Below are positions 62,740-64,000 of a stretch of 64,000 bases of DNA, in pieces. This DNA is from Argyresthia goedartella (taxonomy: Eukaryota > Arthropoda > Insecta > Lepidoptera > Argyresthiidae), in assembly GCA_949825045.1 (NCBI GenBank), contig OX463810.1, forward strand, positions 31,506,201 to 31,570,200, written 5' to 3'. Positions within the stretch are counted from its first letter, which is position 1. Every line of letters starts with the position of its first letter. Made by a program: the position numbers and the translations under genes. The notes beneath the pieces are model-generated. The model made no database searches. It was given only the letters and a program-made list of their open reading frames with translations, and had not been told where the DNA came from.

Positions 62740-63465
62740 TGGCAAGTGAGTAAACAGGTATTGTTTGAATTTTTTGAAACGGACAATAACTTGAATGACA
62801 ATTTAAAAAGAAATCGCCACCGCCTTACAAGGGAAATGTATCCCATAAATCCCTTTCATTTAACTGTGCAAGGAACTGGCGACGAGTGGTAAACCACAGC
62901 CAAGTAAATCGTCGGATTCCACCATAGAAACAAAAGTAAGAGTTTATGGAAATACATTAGTTTTATTGTCAATTTCTAGTCCCGAGATCTAGACAGTGTA
63001 CATCTAAATACCTACTCTTTTCTGTTGCAGGGTCTTACAGCTTTATCATTTTATGACTATGGAACATATCAAATGCCAACAGGTAAGATCCGTGGCTTTA
63101 TTGCGTAACAAACCATATCAGCAGTACTGGGCATAGGTCACTGCAGCAATGAACTCATTAGAAATGGGAAATACCTATAAAGAATGCACACAAACTGTAG
63201 AAGAATGTTGTACCTATGAATAGAATAAGGTGAATTTTTAATTGATACCATAGCTTTAATTATGTAGCTGTCAGACACCGGTTCTAAATAGTCGCTAATT
63301 TGAAAAGGTTATTTATTATTAACACTTTTTTTATTTCAGGTGTAATGAAAAATTTGGAGTGATGTTATTGGCTGCATTGATGGGACACAGGTAGCTATTG
63401 TAAGCCCAAAAGGAGAGGAGAGGTATATCTGTCGGAAGGGCTATAATTCTCTAAATGTTCAATTG
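62740..63465 (+). pseudogene. PIF/Harbinger (HARBI1-like) transposase remnant with intron borders
   Basis: Three exon-like pieces. About 62760-62890 reads FFETDNNLNDNLKRNRHRLT; 63031-63082 (CAG| and |GTAAG) reads LTALSFYDYGTYQMPTG; 63340-63465 (TTTCAG| and |GTAAG) reads KIWSDVIGCIDGTQVAIVSP then KGEERYICRKGYNSLNVQL. GCIDGTQV is the region of the first catalytic Asp of Harbinger DDE transposases. A middle piece is only faintly visible at 63100-63170. Stops occur near the second acceptor. The C-terminal half is missing. Confidence 0.65.
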
Positions 63466-64000
63466 GTAAGATTAATCAATGATAATTATTATGACCTCTG
63501 TGGCACTGCGGTTATTATGAGTATGCTACTTATTTCTGAATTATTATAATAATAGTTTATAAAGTTAAAAAATGCCATTTCTTACAATCATACAAACCTA
63601 ATAAGAATGCCCCTACCTCCCGCACTAGTACTAGCAGTAGGTTAGGAGATGCAGACAAGTAGCATTCTTATTTGTGTTGTCAAGTAACACTAAGAACTAG
63701 AGTATGTATAACTGTAAGGCAGTGGATGCGGGAGGCTCAGGACCGGAGTAGATGGAGTGGTAAAGAATGTGTGCCGATTGATGATGATGTTTAGCTAACT
63801 TAACATAGCAACAAAATTAATAATAAAACATTCACTATTCACATAAATATTTTATCTATTTAATAAAGTAAGTTTTAAAGAGGAGGTCTGTGGCGCAGTC
63901 AGTCAGTGAGCCAGCAGCGAGCTGTTATAGGCTGCTATGATGATTAATAAAGTATAATAGTTTTAATTACAATTGTGTCTAATATAATATTTTACTTGCA
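63466..64000. other. Non-coding sequence with a short inverted repeat
   Basis: AATAAGAATGC at 63600-63610 and its reverse complement at 63662-63672 enclose about 50 bases; could be a tiny MITE or hairpin. Otherwise AT-rich without gene signals. Confidence 0.5.

Noticed and set aside
1..64000. CRISPR arrays, operons, riboswitches, rRNA
   Set aside because: The direct repeats seen are LTRs, minisatellites or gag-internal repeats; gene structure is eukaryotic and no rRNA sequence was recognised.

Overview
The window is eukaryotic genomic DNA, almost certainly from a moth or butterfly. Small exons with GT-AG borders, AATAAA signals, BEL/Pao and Ty3/Gypsy LTR elements, CR1-like and Jockey non-LTR elements, tRNA-derived SINE fragments and several repeats I recognise as common in Lepidoptera all point that way. 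There is no bacterial operon, CRISPR array or rRNA. Most of the sequence is transposable elements, several of them nested.

Host gene. One minus-strand gene runs from about 45.12 kb down to 9.57 kb in small GC-rich exons: 44927-45124, 42462-42630, 39131-39307, 38799-38929, 37958-38143, 26083-26298, 25816-25980, probably 16985-17058 and 16613-16849, then 10799-10925, 9927-10046 and 9566-9669 with the stop codon. Splice sites and intron phases agree across all the well-defined junctions. The protein looks like the pigeon/GSAP (gamma-secretase activating protein) family; that name is a moderate-confidence recognition. The 5' exons lie outside the window or were not found. The introns are inflated by the elements below.

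Layout. 1-797: 3' end of a BEL/Pao element. 1179-6895: BEL/Pao element A, with a gag-PR-RT-RNaseH frame fused to an envelope-like membrane tail. 7.5-8.5 kb: lepidopteran repeat. 10963-15924: Gypsy element F, with intact pol, gag reduced to its tail and a small membrane ORF in the leader. 17.4-25.7 kb: SINE pieces and an IS630/Tc1-mariner transposase gene split by BEL element B (18460-24512). 26873-37434: minus-strand BEL element C, itself interrupted by CR1-like element D (31009-34678). 39.4-41.1 kb: ORF1-like and Jockey fragments. 41.2-42.46 kb: a minisatellite built from a host exon end plus its splice donor. 42.76-44.5 kb: RT remnant carrying a pogo-type MITE. 45978-51066: BEL element E, inserted in a CR1-like element (I; 45.3-53.6 kb). 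54.2-62.4 kb: further non-LTR fragments. 62.6-63.5 kb: HARBI1-like remnant.

How they relate. Elements A, B, C, E and F all have paired LTRs and matching target duplications (TATGC, CCAGG, GTCTT, CCGAT, ATAG). Each nevertheless lacks a different essential part: A lacks integrase, B lacks RT-RNaseH, C has a gag deletion and broken pol, E lacks RT and part of integrase, F lacks capsid. This suggests mobilisation in trans. All four internal pol deletions (one in A, one in B, two in E) keep the reading frame. In B, C and E, gag and pol are separated only by an in-frame UAG.
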